From: Bacteroidota bacterium
Lineage (GTDB): Bacteria > Bacteroidota > Bacteroidia > Flavobacteriales > Flavobacteriaceae
Direction of reading: 5' to 3'
Assembly (NCBI GenBank): GCA_018829465.1
Contig: JAHJTN010000012.1
Span: 62,001-126,000, forward strand
Length of the DNA: 64,000 bases
Shown here: positions 26,927-35,984 of the stretch, piece by piece
Layout: each line of letters begins with the position of its first letter
How positions within the stretch are numbered: position 1 is the first letter of the stretch
Notes under the pieces: model-generated
Seen by the model: the letters and a program-made list of their open reading frames with translations, nothing else
Told to the model about the DNA's origin: nothing
The model's database searches: none
Translations under genes and position numbers: made by a program

Positions 26927-28249
26927 ATGCGCAACTCCTTTTTTTTTAAACAGATAGATAATTCCGCACTCATAGTTTTTCGAATGATGTTCGGCCTGCT
27001 GCTGTTTTTAGAAGCTGTGGGAGCTATTTTTACGGGTTGGGTTCGTTTGGCTATGATAGAACCTACTTTTACCTTTAGTTTTATCGGGTTTGAATGGTTG
27101 CAACCTCTGCCGGGCTTAGGTATGTATTTTTACTACCTGTTGATGGGCGTTTTTGGTTTTATGGTCATGATTGGCTATCGATACAGGCTTTCTATGGTGA
27201 TGTTTACCCTGATGTGGACAGTAGTGTATCTGATGCAAAAGTCATTCTACAACAACCACTACTATTTTCTGATTTTGCTCTGTGGCATCATGATTTTTCT
27301 GCCAGCCAACCGCGCCTATAGCCTTGATGCAAAAAGAAAACCGGAAATTCGGTCAGAGAGCATGCCAGCTTGGTGCAAATGGATTGTTGTGCTGCAAGTG
27401 TGGATTGTTTATACCTTCGCCTCGGTAGCCAAATTGTATCCGGATTGGTTAGACGGAACCGTTGCCGCCGAATTCATGTTGCGCAGGGAAGACTATCCTA
27501 TAATTGGCGCATGGCTTCAGCAAACGTGGGTGCATTATGTGATCATCTATTTTGGTATCTTGTACGATTTGCTGGTCGTGCCGCTGTTGCTCTACAAACG
27601 CACCCGCCTCTGGGCATTTTTCTTGTCCATTTTCTTCCATATTTTTAACTCTATCGTATTCCAAATCGGGATTTTCCCTTATTTGTCTCTCGCCTTTACC
27701 CTCTTCTTTTTTGAGCCCAAAACCATTGCCGGTATTTTTTTGAAATCGAAAAAAGTTTATTCAGAAAACATCCAAAAGATTCCACAACACGCCGGAATCA
27801 TCAAGTTTCTTTTTATTTCCTATCTCTGTGTGCAACTGCTTTTACCGCTGAGGCATTGGGCGATTCCCGGCGATGTACTTTGGACCGAGGAAGGCCATCG
27901 GATGAGTTGGCGTATGATGCTACGCACCAAAAAGGGTTTTATTAAATACAAAGTGGTGAACAAAGAAACCGGTGAAATCAACTTTATCAACCCTGTTGAT
28001 TCACTCACAGCCAAACAAATGGCTGCTTTGCCCAACAAACCCGATTTTATTTGGCAATATGCCCAACGACTCAAAAAACAATACCAAGAAAAAGCCTTAG
28101 ATGTGGCTGTCTATGCCATTGGTAAAGTAAGTGTGAATAACCGTTCGTTTACGCCCCTGATAGATCCGGAAGTGGATTTGGCCGCTGAGGATTGGTCTGC
28201 TTGGTGCCACCACCCTTGGATTTTACCCAAACCCGTTGATAAAGAATAA
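26927..28249 (+). CDS. HTTM-domain membrane protein (vitamin K-dependent gamma-carboxylase homologue)
   Basis: A 440-residue protein with about eight hydrophobic helices in the first 300 residues and a soluble C-terminal part. The helices match the HTTM (horizontally transferred transmembrane) domain found in animal vitamin K-dependent carboxylase: RMMFGLLLFLEAV, SFYNNHYYFLILLC, VYTFASVAKLYPDWL and FHIFNSIVFQIGIFPY. In animals the family carboxylates glutamate using reduced vitamin K; in bacteria the role is mostly unknown. It begins 1 nt after ribF ends, so the two are in one operon. Whether it has the active-site lysine of the animal enzyme cannot be decided without alignment. Confidence 0.82.
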   Translation: MRNSFFFKQIDNSALIVFRMMFGLLLFLEAVGAIFTGWVRLAMIEPTFTFSFIGFEWLQPLPGLGMYFYYLLMGVFGFMVMIGYRYRLSMVMFTLMWTVVYLMQKSFYNNHYYFLILLCGIMIFLPANRAYSLDAKRKPEIRSESMPAWCKWIVVLQVWIVYTFASVAKLYPDWLDGTVAAEFMLRREDYPIIGAWLQQTWVHYVIIYFGILYDLLVVPLLLYKRTRLWAFFLSIFFHIFNSIVFQIGIFPYLSLAFTLFFFEPKTIAGIFLKSKKVYSENIQKIPQHAGIIKFLFISYLCVQLLLPLRHWAIPGDVLWTEEGHRMSWRMMLRTKKGFIKYKVVNKETGEINFINPVDSLTAKQMAALPNKPDFIWQYAQRLKKQYQEKALDVAVYAIGKVSVNNRSFTPLIDPEVDLAAEDWSAWCHHPWILPKPVDKE

Positions 28250-28319
28250 CAGAAGCATTTATGTTAAATTTTTAAGGCTAAAGCATAAACACTTATTTTT
28301 AATAAAATTTTAACTTATT

Positions 28320-28353
28320 TTTGGCATCCCAATTTGATATAACTCTACATCTG
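28320..28353 (+). promoter_or_regulatory. Promoter of the outer-membrane barrel gene
   Basis: TTTG (28320-28323) and TACATCTG (28346-28353) are 22 nt apart; the -7 box has one mismatch. The expected transcript would start near 28360, which fits translation from the ATG at 28377. Confidence 0.5.
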
Positions 28354-28376
28354 TGAGGCGTGCCCAAATTTTTGTT

Positions 28377-30806
28377 ATGCAAAAAAAATACCTCAGGTTT
28401 AAATTTTTAACCCCTTTCGTTTTTGGTGTATTTCTTTTTTCACCAATGCTTTCAGCACAGGTTTTACAAGGCGTAGTGAGCGAAACTTCAGGTGATCCGG
28501 TCGCGTTTGCCAATGTTGTTTTGTTGTCTTCCGCAGATTCTATTCCGAAAATGGGTGCTATTTCTGAAGAAAATGGTCGTTATGTTTTTGAGCAAGTTTC
28601 ACCGTCCGATTACATATTGATGGTCAGCTTTGTAGGTTATAAAACTTTTTATCAAAAAATTAGTGTTTCCGGTGATTTGACTTTAGATGTGGTTTTAGAG
28701 ACAGAAGCAACCGCTCTGGAAACTGTAGAGGTATTCGGAAAAAAACCCACAGTGCAAAGAGAGATAGACAGGCTAGTTTTTAATGTGGAGAACACAGCAC
28801 TTACTGAAGGTTCAATTTGGGACATTCTCAATAAAACGCCTGGATTGGTGGTAAATCAGGATCAAATATTGATCAAAAACTCAACCAATGTGGTGGTTTA
28901 TATCAACGACCGAAAAGTTTATCTTACCTCTTCCGAACTTCGGAGTTTGCTGGAAGGTTCAGCAGCCAATGGTGTAGAAAGCGTGGAGGTCATTACCAAT
29001 CCGCCTGCAAAATACGATGCGGAAGGCGGTGCTGTGGTCAACATCAAAATGAAAAAAAATCTGGCGACGGGCTACAACGGCAATGTATTTGCCAACTACA
29101 CCCAAGGTGTTTTCCCAAAACTCAATATAGGGACAGGTCATTTTTACAAAACCGATAAAATAAATCTTTACGCCGGATACAGCTATGCACCAAAATTGGA
29201 AAACAGGTTTGATGTACAGGGAATTCAGTTTATTGAAAATAACGCCAACTCGGACAGATGGCTTTCGGAGTTGGACAGAAACACCAAGTCTGAGACGCAT
29301 ACGCTGAGCACCAATCTGGATTATTTTTTAGATAAAGAAAGTACGCTGAGCCTATCTACCACTATTTTGTATCTTCCTTATTGGAAGCGAAACAACAACT
29401 CCGAAACGGCAATTTTTAACCCTAGTAATGTTTTGGATTCTACTTTTGTGACCCAAAATGTGATGCGAGATGAAAACACCAACGCGGCTTTTCAGTTGGA
29501 TTATCAGAGAAATTTAGGAGAAAAAGGCGGGAAAATTTCATCGAGCGTTTTTTACAGCAATTACTACTACAACCGGCTACAAGATGTCAGCACAGATTAT
29601 TTTTTTCCAAACGGCGATTTTATCCGCAACAATTCCTTTACCTCAGATGCATCGCAAAGTATCAATATTTTCACAGCCGGAATCGACTACAGCGGAACTT
29701 TGCCCAACAGTGTAAATATTGAAGCCGGCACAAAAGTATCAACCATAGATTCTAACAACGAACTGCGCCAATACAACATCGTAAATGGCAACCAGGTCTT
29801 TGACCCGAACATTTCCAATACTTTTTTTTATGATGAAACCGTTTGGGCCGGCTATTTAAGCCTTGATAAAAACTGGGAAAAATGGAGCGTAAAAACCGGA
29901 CTGCGTACAGAATATGCTGATATTACAGGTGATTCGCCTACGTTGAATTTGGTAAATAACCGCTTTAATTTGAAGTGGTTTCCATCGGTTTATGTGTCTT
30001 ATGTTCCTTCAGACAAGCTCACTTTCAACGTTTCGTACAGCAAACGCATAGAAAGACCGAGATATGAGATGCTTAACCCGTTTCAAAATTTTTTGACAGA
30101 CAATTCCTTTAGCGGGGGCAATCCAAACCTAGATCCTGCCATATCACACAAACTCAATTTGGATATCACCCTTGGCGGAAGGCACACTTTTAGTCCATAT
30201 TTTACCTACACCAAAGATGCCATTTACGAATTGAACTTTCAGGATAACACCAACAAACTGACAAAATTTGTGAGCAATAACCTAGAGCGAAGTCGCTCTG
30301 TGGGCATAGATTATTCCACGTATTACGACTTTACAAAGTTTTGGAGCTTCTACGGCATTACCAGCGTTTTTTTTGACGAAGATCAGTTTAAAACTCCTGA
30401 AACCAACAACCAATTGGTCACCAACGACCGACTATCCAATTACACCTACTTGGCCAACACTTTTACCTTACTCAAAGACCAAAGCCTCACGGCTGATTTG
30501 AGCTGGCAATACATTTCGCCTATTATTCAGGGTTCGTTGGATGCAGGTTCCAGGCAGATTCTCTCACTTAGTTTGGTGAAAAGTTTTTTTGATGGTAAAC
30601 TTATTGCCTCCACACAGTTTAATGATATATACAACGAAGGAAACTTTTTGACGCGAACCAAATTTAGAGATCAAGACAGTTTTATTGATGTGCGTACGGA
30701 GGTGCGTACCGTGCGGTTTGGATTGCGATACAATTTTGGAAACACCAAGCTAAAGACGAACAAGAAAGACATAGAAGCCGAAGAGAAAAACCGCTTAGGT
30801 AAATAA
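28377..30806 (+). CDS. TonB-type outer-membrane beta-barrel protein with carboxypeptidase-regulatory domain
   Basis: An 809-residue outer-membrane protein. A signal peptide (hydrophobic core LTPFVFGVFLF, cleavage near LSAQ) is followed by a CarboxypepD-regulatory-like domain (about 25-110), a plug-like domain (VNQDQILIKNSTNVVVYIN, ESVEVITNPPAKYDAEGGAV) and a long barrel of alternating strands ending KTNKKDIEAEEKNRLGK. The plug is reduced compared with classic SusC receptors, matching the outer_membrane_beta-barrel family 3 group. No SusD-like partner is adjacent. I start at the ATG at 28377, which opens the signal peptide; the frame extends to 28353 but that overlaps the promoter. The ligand is unknown. 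Confidence 0.88.
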   Translation: MQKKYLRFKFLTPFVFGVFLFSPMLSAQVLQGVVSETSGDPVAFANVVLLSSADSIPKMGAISEENGRYVFEQVSPSDYILMVSFVGYKTFYQKISVSGDLTLDVVLETEATALETVEVFGKKPTVQREIDRLVFNVENTALTEGSIWDILNKTPGLVVNQDQILIKNSTNVVVYINDRKVYLTSSELRSLLEGSAANGVESVEVITNPPAKYDAEGGAVVNIKMKKNLATGYNGNVFANYTQGVFPKLNIGTGHFYKTDKINLYAGYSYAPKLENRFDVQGIQFIENNANSDRWLSELDRNTKSETHTLSTNLDYFLDKESTLSLSTTILYLPYWKRNNNSETAIFNPSNVLDSTFVTQNVMRDENTNAAFQLDYQRNLGEKGGKISSSVFYSNYYYNRLQDVSTDYFFPNGDFIRNNSFTSDASQSINIFTAGIDYSGTLPNSVNIEAGTKVSTIDSNNELRQYNIVNGNQVFDPNISNTFFYDETVWAGYLSLDKNWEKWSVKTGLRTEYADITGDSPTLNLVNNRFNLKWFPSVYVSYVPSDKLTFNVSYSKRIERPRYEMLNPFQNFLTDNSFSGGNPNLDPAISHKLNLDITLGGRHTFSPYFTYTKDAIYELNFQDNTNKLTKFVSNNLERSRSVGIDYSTYYDFTKFWSFYGITSVFFDEDQFKTPETNNQLVTNDRLSNYTYLANTFTLLKDQSLTADLSWQYISPIIQGSLDAGSRQILSLSLVKSFFDGKLIASTQFNDIYNEGNFLTRTKFRDQDSFIDVRTEVRTVRFGLRYNFGNTKLKTNKKDIEAEEKNRLGK

Positions 30807-30831
30807 AAAAAGACCACCCTTGGGCAGTCTT
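30803..30831 (-). terminator. Terminator of csp
   Basis: The inverted repeat AAGAC..CCC TT GGG..GTCTT has an A-run on its left, which is a T-run on the minus transcript, placed between the end of csp and the convergent barrel gene. It may also slow plus-strand transcription. Confidence 0.7.
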
Positions 30832-30860
30832 CGTTGTAAATTTTTTCAGAAAAAGTATTA

Positions 30861-31058
30861 TTATTCTTCAATCACATCTACTTGCGTAGCGATTAAACCT
30901 TTTCTACCTTCTTCTTCCTCGTACTGTACACGGTCTCCTTCTGCCAACTTCTTTCCATTTAATGCCGTGACATGCACAAAAATGTCTTTTCCGGTTTCGT
31001 CATTGGTTATGAATCCAAAACCTTTTGCTTCGTTAAAAAATTTTACTGTACCAGTCAT
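30861..31058 (-). CDS. Cold-shock-domain protein (CspA family)
   Basis: A 65-residue single-domain RNA/DNA chaperone. RNP1 is KGFGFI (12-17) and RNP2 is DIFVHV. The sequence is otherwise typical: MTGTVKFFNEAKGFGFIT, with an EDG-like linker and a short acidic end. Such proteins melt RNA structures, often at low temperature. It has its own exact TAnnTTTG promoter box 31 nt upstream and a terminator downstream, so it is a single-gene unit. Which paralogue it is cannot be told. Confidence 0.95.
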   Translation of the reverse strand: MTGTVKFFNEAKGFGFITNDETGKDIFVHVTALNGKKLAEGDRVQYEEEEGRKGLIATQVDVIEE

Positions 31059-31089
31059 TTTGTAATTGTTAAAAAAATTATAATATGTG

Positions 31090-31097
31090 CAAAGGTA
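31090..31097 (-). promoter_or_regulatory. csp promoter, -7 box
   Basis: TACCTTTG on the minus strand is an exact -7 match 31 nt from the csp start. No TTTG -33 box is seen at the right distance. Confidence 0.6.
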
Positions 31098-31150
31098 GTT
31101 TTATTTATGAGTTGAAAAGAAAAATTTGAAAAAAATAACAAAATTGTCAT

Positions 31151-31378
31151 TTATATATCCTCGTTTTCCTTTTTTTCGAAGCCTTTAAAGGTCAATGCGC
31201 TAAGGTCTTTGTCTTTATATCTGTGGTAGATAAACAAAGGCATCAGTATCAAACACAAAACTAAAACCGAAAGGCCGATAAAGAATTCTGCTTGTGGGTC
31301 TGCTTGCGACCTTAGGTAAAAACCATAACCAAAGCTCGACAAAACAAAGAGTAGAAGCAATCTTAATACAATTTTCAT
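31151..31378 (-). CDS. Small membrane protein, unknown function
   Basis: Seventy-five residues with two hydrophobic segments (about 4-20 and 31-51) separated by a short polar loop, and a charged C-terminal tail (HRYKDKDLSALTFKGFEKK). The layout suggests a two-pass inner-membrane protein with the tail in the cytoplasm. I do not recognise the family. Copy B of the intergenic element ends 24 nt upstream of its start, and the ClC gene precedes it on the same strand, so it may share that transcript. Confidence 0.6.
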   Translation of the reverse strand: MKIVLRLLLLFVLSSFGYGFYLRSQADPQAEFFIGLSVLVLCLILMPLFIYHRYKDKDLSALTFKGFEKKENEDI

Positions 31379-31402
31379 CTGTTTATTTTATTTATTTTTA
31401 TC

Positions 31403-31466
31403 GGTCAGATGGAACACCCTAATTAATCATACTCCTGTATGCAAAATTTTTACATGGGCGTTTCAT
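31403..31466 (-). repeat. Intergenic structured element, copy B
   Basis: It fills most of the 98-nt gap between the ClC stop and the small membrane protein start. In gene direction it reads GATGAAACGCCCATGTAAAAA.. to ..GGGTGTTCCATCTGACC. The flanks pair over about 13 positions: one C-G pair becomes a G-U wobble relative to copy D and a T-A replaces T-G. An inner CATAC/GTATG hairpin is also possible in this copy. Confidence 0.75.
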
Positions 31467-31476
31467 CTTCTTGCAT

Positions 31477-33264
31477 TTATTGGCTAACTTCAATCAGCTT
31501 GCGCCTGTACACACTCAAAAGTTTTGATTTCGAAATAAAACCTATGTACTTTCCTTTCTTGACAACCGGTAAATTCCAAGCACCACTATCTTGAAATTTA
31601 CGCATGATCTTTTTGGGATTGTCTTTTTGATATTCTATGACTGCCGGTGCGCTTTGCATAAGATCGAGTACTCGGGTTATGTCGTATAACTTTTGGTCAA
31701 ACATAATGGGGCGAATATCGTCTAAAAGCAGTATGCCTAAGAAATTTTGCTCGTCATCAATCACCGGAAAAATATTTCGATTCGATTTTTTTACGCCCGT
31801 TTCTATGATGCCGCCTAAGCTCAGTTCGGGGTCAAGCGGAATAAACCCACCTTCCATGATACTGTCTATGTCCATCAACTGAAGTACTTTATTGTCTTTG
31901 TCGTGCGTAATCAGGTCGCCGGATTTGGCAAGCTGCATGGCATACACAGAATGTGGCACAAAGTATCGGGTCACTAAAAAAGAGATGGCGGCGGTAATCA
32001 TCAGTGGAACAAAAAGTTCGTAACCTCCGGTGAGTTCTGCTATTAAAAATATGGCCGTCAGTGGCGCATGCAGCACCCCGGCCAAAAGTCCGGCCATACC
32101 CACCAGCGTAAAATTGCTTTCAGAAATCTTAAAGTTAAAGATATTTAGGTTGTTGACCAACATGGCAAAACAATGCCCCATGGCACTCCCCATAAAAAGC
32201 GTGGGCGCAAAAATACCACCCACGCCACCAGCACCAAAGGTAAAGGAGGCAGCAATGACTTTAAAAATGACCAGTCCGGCAAGTAACCCCATCACCACCC
32301 AAAGATTGTCTAAATAGGCATTGAAAAGATTAGATCCGAGTGCTTCTCTGTAGTTGCCTTGTAAAAGGTTGTTCACACTGCTAAAACCTTCACCATAGAG
32401 TGGCGGAATGAGATAGACCAATAAGCCAATACCCAGTCCACCCATTATCAACCTCTTGGTTTTACTTTCTATCTTCTCGAAAACACCCTCAATTCGAAAA
32501 AAAACTTTAGAAAAGTAAATGGAAGTAAGCGCCGATAAGAGTCCCAACATAATAAAAAACGGTACTTCACTGATTTTAAAAGCATCCTGCAGATGAAATG
32601 GCAATAAAAACTGAGATCCCATAAACAGATATGAAGTGAGTACGGCTGAGGCCGAAGCCAGCAAGAGCGGCACTAAAGACAGCAAAGTTAAGTCTAAACT
32701 AAAAACTTCAATGGCAAAAATGATGGCTGCAATGGGTGCTTTAAAAATAGCTGCCATCGCACCCGCTGCCGCGCAACCCAACAAAAGCGTCCGCGTGGTT
32801 TGGTTCATGTGTGTGAGCTGTCCTACGTTGGCCCCAATGGCCGTGGCTGTTGAAACCGTTGGCCCTTCCAAACCCACCGAACCACCAAAACCCACAGTGA
32901 GGGGTGCTGTTAGAATGGAAGAAAACATTTTGTAGCGTTCTATAAAAGATTTGCGCTTAGAAATGGTAAACAAAACTGAGGGAATACCGTGTGGTACCCG
33001 ATGTTTAATTACATATTTAATGATTAGCAAAGTCAGTGCAATCCCCAAAGTGGGAAAGATGAAATAAAAAGCAGCGTAATGTTCAATGAGTTTCCCTTCC
33101 ACCAATGACTGAATCAGGTGTGTAAAGTTTTTTAAAGTCACGGCGCCAATTCCGGAAAGTATGCCAATGACAATACTGAGCACGTACACAAAATTGGTGT
33201 TGGATATATGCCGCACTCTCCAGATTAAAAATAATTTAAGGTAATGTCTGAGTTTCTCTTCCAC
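31477..33264 (-). CDS. ClC-type chloride channel/transporter with CBS domains
   Basis: A 595-residue membrane protein. The ClC signature GGSVGLEGPTV contains the gating glutamate (Glu133), and the anion-path segments PHGIP and GGIFAPTLFMGSAMG are present. Two CBS domains occupy about 450-590 (ITHDKDNKVLQLMDI; PVVKKGKYIGFISKSKLL) and probably sense nucleotides. Whether it is a channel or a Cl-/H+ exchanger depends on the internal proton glutamate, which I could not place with certainty. It lies 43 nt downstream of aspS on the same strand. Confidence 0.92.
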   Translation of the reverse strand: MEEKLRHYLKLFLIWRVRHISNTNFVYVLSIVIGILSGIGAVTLKNFTHLIQSLVEGKLIEHYAAFYFIFPTLGIALTLLIIKYVIKHRVPHGIPSVLFTISKRKSFIERYKMFSSILTAPLTVGFGGSVGLEGPTVSTATAIGANVGQLTHMNQTTRTLLLGCAAAGAMAAIFKAPIAAIIFAIEVFSLDLTLLSLVPLLLASASAVLTSYLFMGSQFLLPFHLQDAFKISEVPFFIMLGLLSALTSIYFSKVFFRIEGVFEKIESKTKRLIMGGLGIGLLVYLIPPLYGEGFSSVNNLLQGNYREALGSNLFNAYLDNLWVVMGLLAGLVIFKVIAASFTFGAGGVGGIFAPTLFMGSAMGHCFAMLVNNLNIFNFKISESNFTLVGMAGLLAGVLHAPLTAIFLIAELTGGYELFVPLMITAAISFLVTRYFVPHSVYAMQLAKSGDLITHDKDNKVLQLMDIDSIMEGGFIPLDPELSLGGIIETGVKKSNRNIFPVIDDEQNFLGILLLDDIRPIMFDQKLYDITRVLDLMQSAPAVIEYQKDNPKKIMRKFQDSGAWNLPVVKKGKYIGFISKSKLLSVYRRKLIEVSQ

Positions 33265-33307
33265 AATTATTTTTATCTAAAATGGATCATTTTCGATCGT
33301 TTATAAA

Positions 33308-35065
33308 CTAGTCTTCTGACTTTGTCAGGTTTATATGCAACTCTTCCAACTGCTCCTGCGCGATGGTCGAGGGCGCATCAATCATTACATCTCTTCCTGC
33401 GTTGTTCTTGGGAAATGCTATAAAATCGCGTATGGTTTCTTGCCCGCCCAAAATAGCCACCAACCTGTCAAATCCGAAAGCGATACCGCCGTGTGGCGGC
33501 GCACCGTACTCAAAAGCGTCCATCAAAAACCCGAATTGCGCTTTGGCTTGTGCGTCTGAAAAGCCGAGCAACGAAAACATTTTTTGCTGTGTCTTTTTGT
33601 CGTGTATCCTAATCGATCCGCCGCCGATTTCGTTGCCGTTCAGTACCAAATCGTAGGCGTTGGCGCGCACTTTTCCGGGGTCTGTGTCCAACAGATGCAT
33701 GTCATCCGGTTTGGGCGAGGTAAACGGATGGTGCATGGCGTGGTATCTTTTGCTTTCTTCATCCCATTCTAAAAGCGGAAAATCTGTCACCCAAAGCGGT
33801 GCAAAAGTATCGGCTTTTCGCAGGCCCAAACGGTTGGCGAGCTCCATGCGCAGTGCACTGAGCTGTGAACGCGTTTTGTCTGCGGATCCGGCCATGACCA
33901 AAAGTAAATCGCCGGGTTGGGCTTGAAGTGCTTGAGCCCAAGCCAAGAGTGTTTCTTCATTAAAAAACTTATCTACGGACGACTTAAAAGTACCATCATG
34001 GTTGTAGCGAACCCAAACTAGCCCTCCGGCACCCACTTGCGGGCGTTTTACCCAGTCTATCAACGCATCAATTTCCTTGCGGGTATAATCGGCCAAACCG
34101 GGCGCAGCGATTCCTACTATCAATTCTTGGTTGTCAAACACCTGAAAGCCTTTTCCTTGGGCCAAGGCGTTTAGTTCGCCAAATGCCATCCCAAAACGGA
34201 TGTCTGGTTTGTCGTTTCCGTATTTTTTTATAGCATCTGCATAGGTGATGCGCGGAAATTTTTCCACTGTTATGCCTTTTGTGTGGTGTAGAATATGTTT
34301 GGTGAGACCTTCAAAAGTTTCCAAAATATCTTCTTGGGTTACAAAGGCCATTTCGCAGTCTATTTGTGTAAACTCGGGTTGGCGGTCTGCGCGCAGATCT
34401 TCATCGCGAAAACACCTTACAATTTGAAAATACTTGTCCATTCCGGCTACCATCAGCAATTGTTTGAAAGTTTGTGGAGACTGAGGCAATGCATAAAATT
34501 GACCTTCATTCATGCGCGACGGCACCACAAAATCCCTTGCACCTTCCGGTGTAGATTTTATCAGATATGGCGTTTCGACCTCTATAAAACCTTGCCCGGA
34601 AAGATAGTTTCGAACAGCTATAGCCACTTGACTCCTAAAAATCAAGTTTTGTTTGACGGGATTACGACGAATGTCCAAATAGCGGTATTTCATCCGTAAA
34701 TCTTCGCCGCCATCCGTTTTGTCTTCAATGGTAAAAGGTGGCGTTTTGGCTGTATTGAGAACGGTGAGGTTCGCTACCAAAACTTCTATTTCACCTGTTG
34801 GAATGTTCGGATTTTTAGATTCTCTTTCGATGACCGTTCCGCTTATCTGAATAACGTATTCCCGTCCGAGGTTCTGAACGGTTTTAAGCAGCGATTCCGG
34901 TGTTCTTTCGGTATCAAAAACCAGCTGTGTAACGCCGTAACGATCGCGCAAATCTATCCAACTGACAAAACCTTTATCGCGTATTTTTTGAATCCAACCG
35001 GAAAGCGTTACCTTTTGATTTAAGTTGTTTATACTGAGTGCTCCACAAGTGTGTGATCGATACAT
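33308..35065 (-). CDS. aspS: Aspartyl-tRNA synthetase
   Basis: Charges tRNA-Asp; the cognate tRNA gene lies 0.8 kb away. It has 585 residues from the ATG at 35065. An N-terminal anticodon-binding OB domain ([21 protein letters not shown]), a class II catalytic core with motif 2 ([18 protein letters not shown]) and motif 3 ([15 protein letters not shown]), and the bacterial GAD insertion are present. The frame extends to 35152, but those residues are not part of the family and an exact promoter box (35092-35099) lies within them. Confidence 0.97.
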   Translation of the reverse strand: MYRSHTCGALSINNLNQKVTLSGWIQKIRDKGFVSWIDLRDRYGVTQLVFDTERTPESLLKTVQNLGREYVIQISGTVIERESKNPNIPTGEIEVLVANLTVLNTAKTPPFTIEDKTDGGEDLRMKYRYLDIRRNPVKQNLIFRSQVAIAVRNYLSGQGFIEVETPYLIKSTPEGARDFVVPSRMNEGQFYALPQSPQTFKQLLMVAGMDKYFQIVRCFRDEDLRADRQPEFTQIDCEMAFVTQEDILETFEGLTKHILHHTKGITVEKFPRITYADAIKKYGNDKPDIRFGMAFGELNALAQGKGFQVFDNQELIVGIAAPGLADYTRKEIDALIDWVKRPQVGAGGLVWVRYNHDGTFKSSVDKFFNEETLLAWAQALQAQPGDLLLVMAGSADKTRSQLSALRMELANRLGLRKADTFAPLWVTDFPLLEWDEESKRYHAMHHPFTSPKPDDMHLLDTDPGKVRANAYDLVLNGNEIGGGSIRIHDKKTQQKMFSLLGFSDAQAKAQFGFLMDAFEYGAPPHGGIAFGFDRLVAILGGQETIRDFIAFPKNNAGRDVMIDAPSTIAQEQLEELHINLTKSED

Positions 35066-35091
35066 CTGAAAGACAGTTTTAAATTTGATGG

Positions 35092-35099
35092 CAAAATTA
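35092..35099 (-). promoter_or_regulatory. aspS promoter, -7 box
   Basis: TAATTTTG on the minus strand, an exact match, 26 nt upstream of the chosen aspS start, with a TTG about 24 nt further out. Confidence 0.55.
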
Positions 35100-35263
35100 C
35101 GAAATGGATGGCAACATTTACCTGCAATAGATTTTCTTTTCGCTAAAAACACAAAGTGTCAGCCGAGCCAAAAAAACTTTGTTAATCAAACTTTACTTTG
35201 AATGTAATCTAATGATATATTTTTAAAATACAAAATATTGTTTTTCAGTGTTTTAAAAATCTA

Positions 35264-35311
35264 ATGTAAATTTAATGTTATGTAAACGTAATTTGTATGT
35301 AAATTTAATGT
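35264..35311 (+). repeat. Two 15-bp direct repeats over the MORN gene promoter
   Basis: ATGTAAATTTAATGT occurs at 35264-35278 and again at 35297-35311, exactly 33 bp apart start to start (about three helical turns). Each copy is centred on the palindrome TAAATTTA. The second copy ends on the first base of the -7 box, so a bound protein could block or position RNA polymerase. Confidence 0.6.
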
Positions 35312-35318
35312 ACCTTTG
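35311..35318 (+). promoter_or_regulatory. Promoter of the MORN-type gene, -7 box
   Basis: TACCTTTG is an exact match. A TTTG at 35292-35295 lies 15 nt upstream, slightly closer than usual. The direct repeats overlap the spacer. Confidence 0.6.
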
Positions 35319-35363
35319 TAAAGGATTTGTAAAATATTTAAGAACCTCATAAAAAACACAGTT

Positions 35364-35714
35364 ATGAAAAAGATTGGATTTATCATGATGATTTTGATGG
35401 TCGTAGGTGTGTATGCACAACAACCACAGCCAAAATTAGAAAAAGAAGGTGATTTAGTTAAAGCCACTTACTATTATGAAGATGGGCAAGTGCGTCAGCA
35501 AGGCTACGTAAAAGACGGTAAACTTCACGGACAATGGATTTCCTATAGAGCAGATGGTACCAAGGTTGCCCTGGCACAATATGCATCAGGCAAAAAAACC
35601 GGTAAATGGTTGTTTTGGGATGAAAATGGCAATGTAAAAGAAGTGGACTATTCCCAAAATGCGATTGTAAATGTCATAGAAGTCGAAACGGGCAAGGCTA
35701 CTGTTGAAAATTAG
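35364..35714 (+). CDS. Secreted MORN-repeat (YwqK-like) small protein
   Basis: A 116-residue protein with a signal peptide (MKKIGFIMMILMVVGVYAQ) and then three MORN-like hairpin repeats: YYEDGQVRQQGYVKDGKLHG, QWISYRADGTKVALAQYASG and KWLFWDENGNVKEVDY. MORN-type proteins of this kind are frequent in Bacteroidota; some are labelled antitoxins (YwqK) because of a fold match, but a secreted copy with no toxin beside it is unlikely to be one. It is a single-gene unit with a consensus promoter carrying a 33-bp-spaced direct repeat and a strong terminator, so it is probably regulated and well expressed. Confidence 0.8.
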   Translation: MKKIGFIMMILMVVGVYAQQPQPKLEKEGDLVKATYYYEDGQVRQQGYVKDGKLHGQWISYRADGTKVALAQYASGKKTGKWLFWDENGNVKEVDYSQNAIVNVIEVETGKATVEN

Positions 35715-35737
35715 TTAAAGCTTTAAATTTGATTTTC

Positions 35738-35768
35738 AAAAACCAATTCGTTGCGAATTGGTTTTTTT
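35738..35768 (+). terminator. Terminator of the MORN-type gene
   Basis: A 12-bp perfect stem (AAAACCAATTCG / CGAATTGGTTTT) with a 3-nt loop and a T-run. Confidence 0.9.
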
Positions 35769-35829
35769 GTTTACTAAAACTTGGCTTTTTCGTTTGTTTT
35801 TAAAAAACCGACAATCAAAACAAAAATTA

Positions 35830-35860
35830 TTTGCAGATAACAAAATGCGGTGTATATTTG
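35830..35860 (+). promoter_or_regulatory. tRNA-Asp promoter
   Basis: TTTG (35830-35833) and TATATTTG (35853-35860) with a 19-nt spacer, an exact Bacteroidota promoter. The tRNA begins 19 nt after the -7 box. Confidence 0.75.
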
Positions 35861-35878
35861 CATCCGCTATCAGCAACA

Positions 35879-35952
35879 GGTTCGGTAGTTCAGTTGGTTA
35901 GAATACCTGCCTGTCACGCAGGGGGTCGCGGGTTCGAGTCCCGTCCGGACCG
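35879..35952 (+). tRNA. tRNA-Asp (anticodon GTC)
   Basis: A 74-nt cloverleaf. The acceptor stem GGTTCGG/CCGGACC has one G-U pair, the anticodon stem is CCTGC/GCAGG with loop CTGTCAC, and the T arm GCGGG/CCCGT carries TTCGAGT. The discriminator base is G, as expected for tRNA-Asp. The CCA end is not encoded. Confidence 0.97.
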
Positions 35953-35953
35953 C

Positions 35954-35983
35954 AAAACCGTCTCTTTTTGAGGCGGTTTTTTT
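35954..35983 (+). terminator. Terminator of tRNA-Asp
   Basis: AAACCGTCTC / GAGGCGGTTT stem with a T-rich loop and a T-run, directly after the tRNA. Confidence 0.85.
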
Positions 35984-35984
35984 G

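Noticed and set aside
35364-35714. YwqK antitoxin call for the MORN protein
   Set aside because: It has a signal peptide and no toxin next to it; a secreted MORN protein is the better description.
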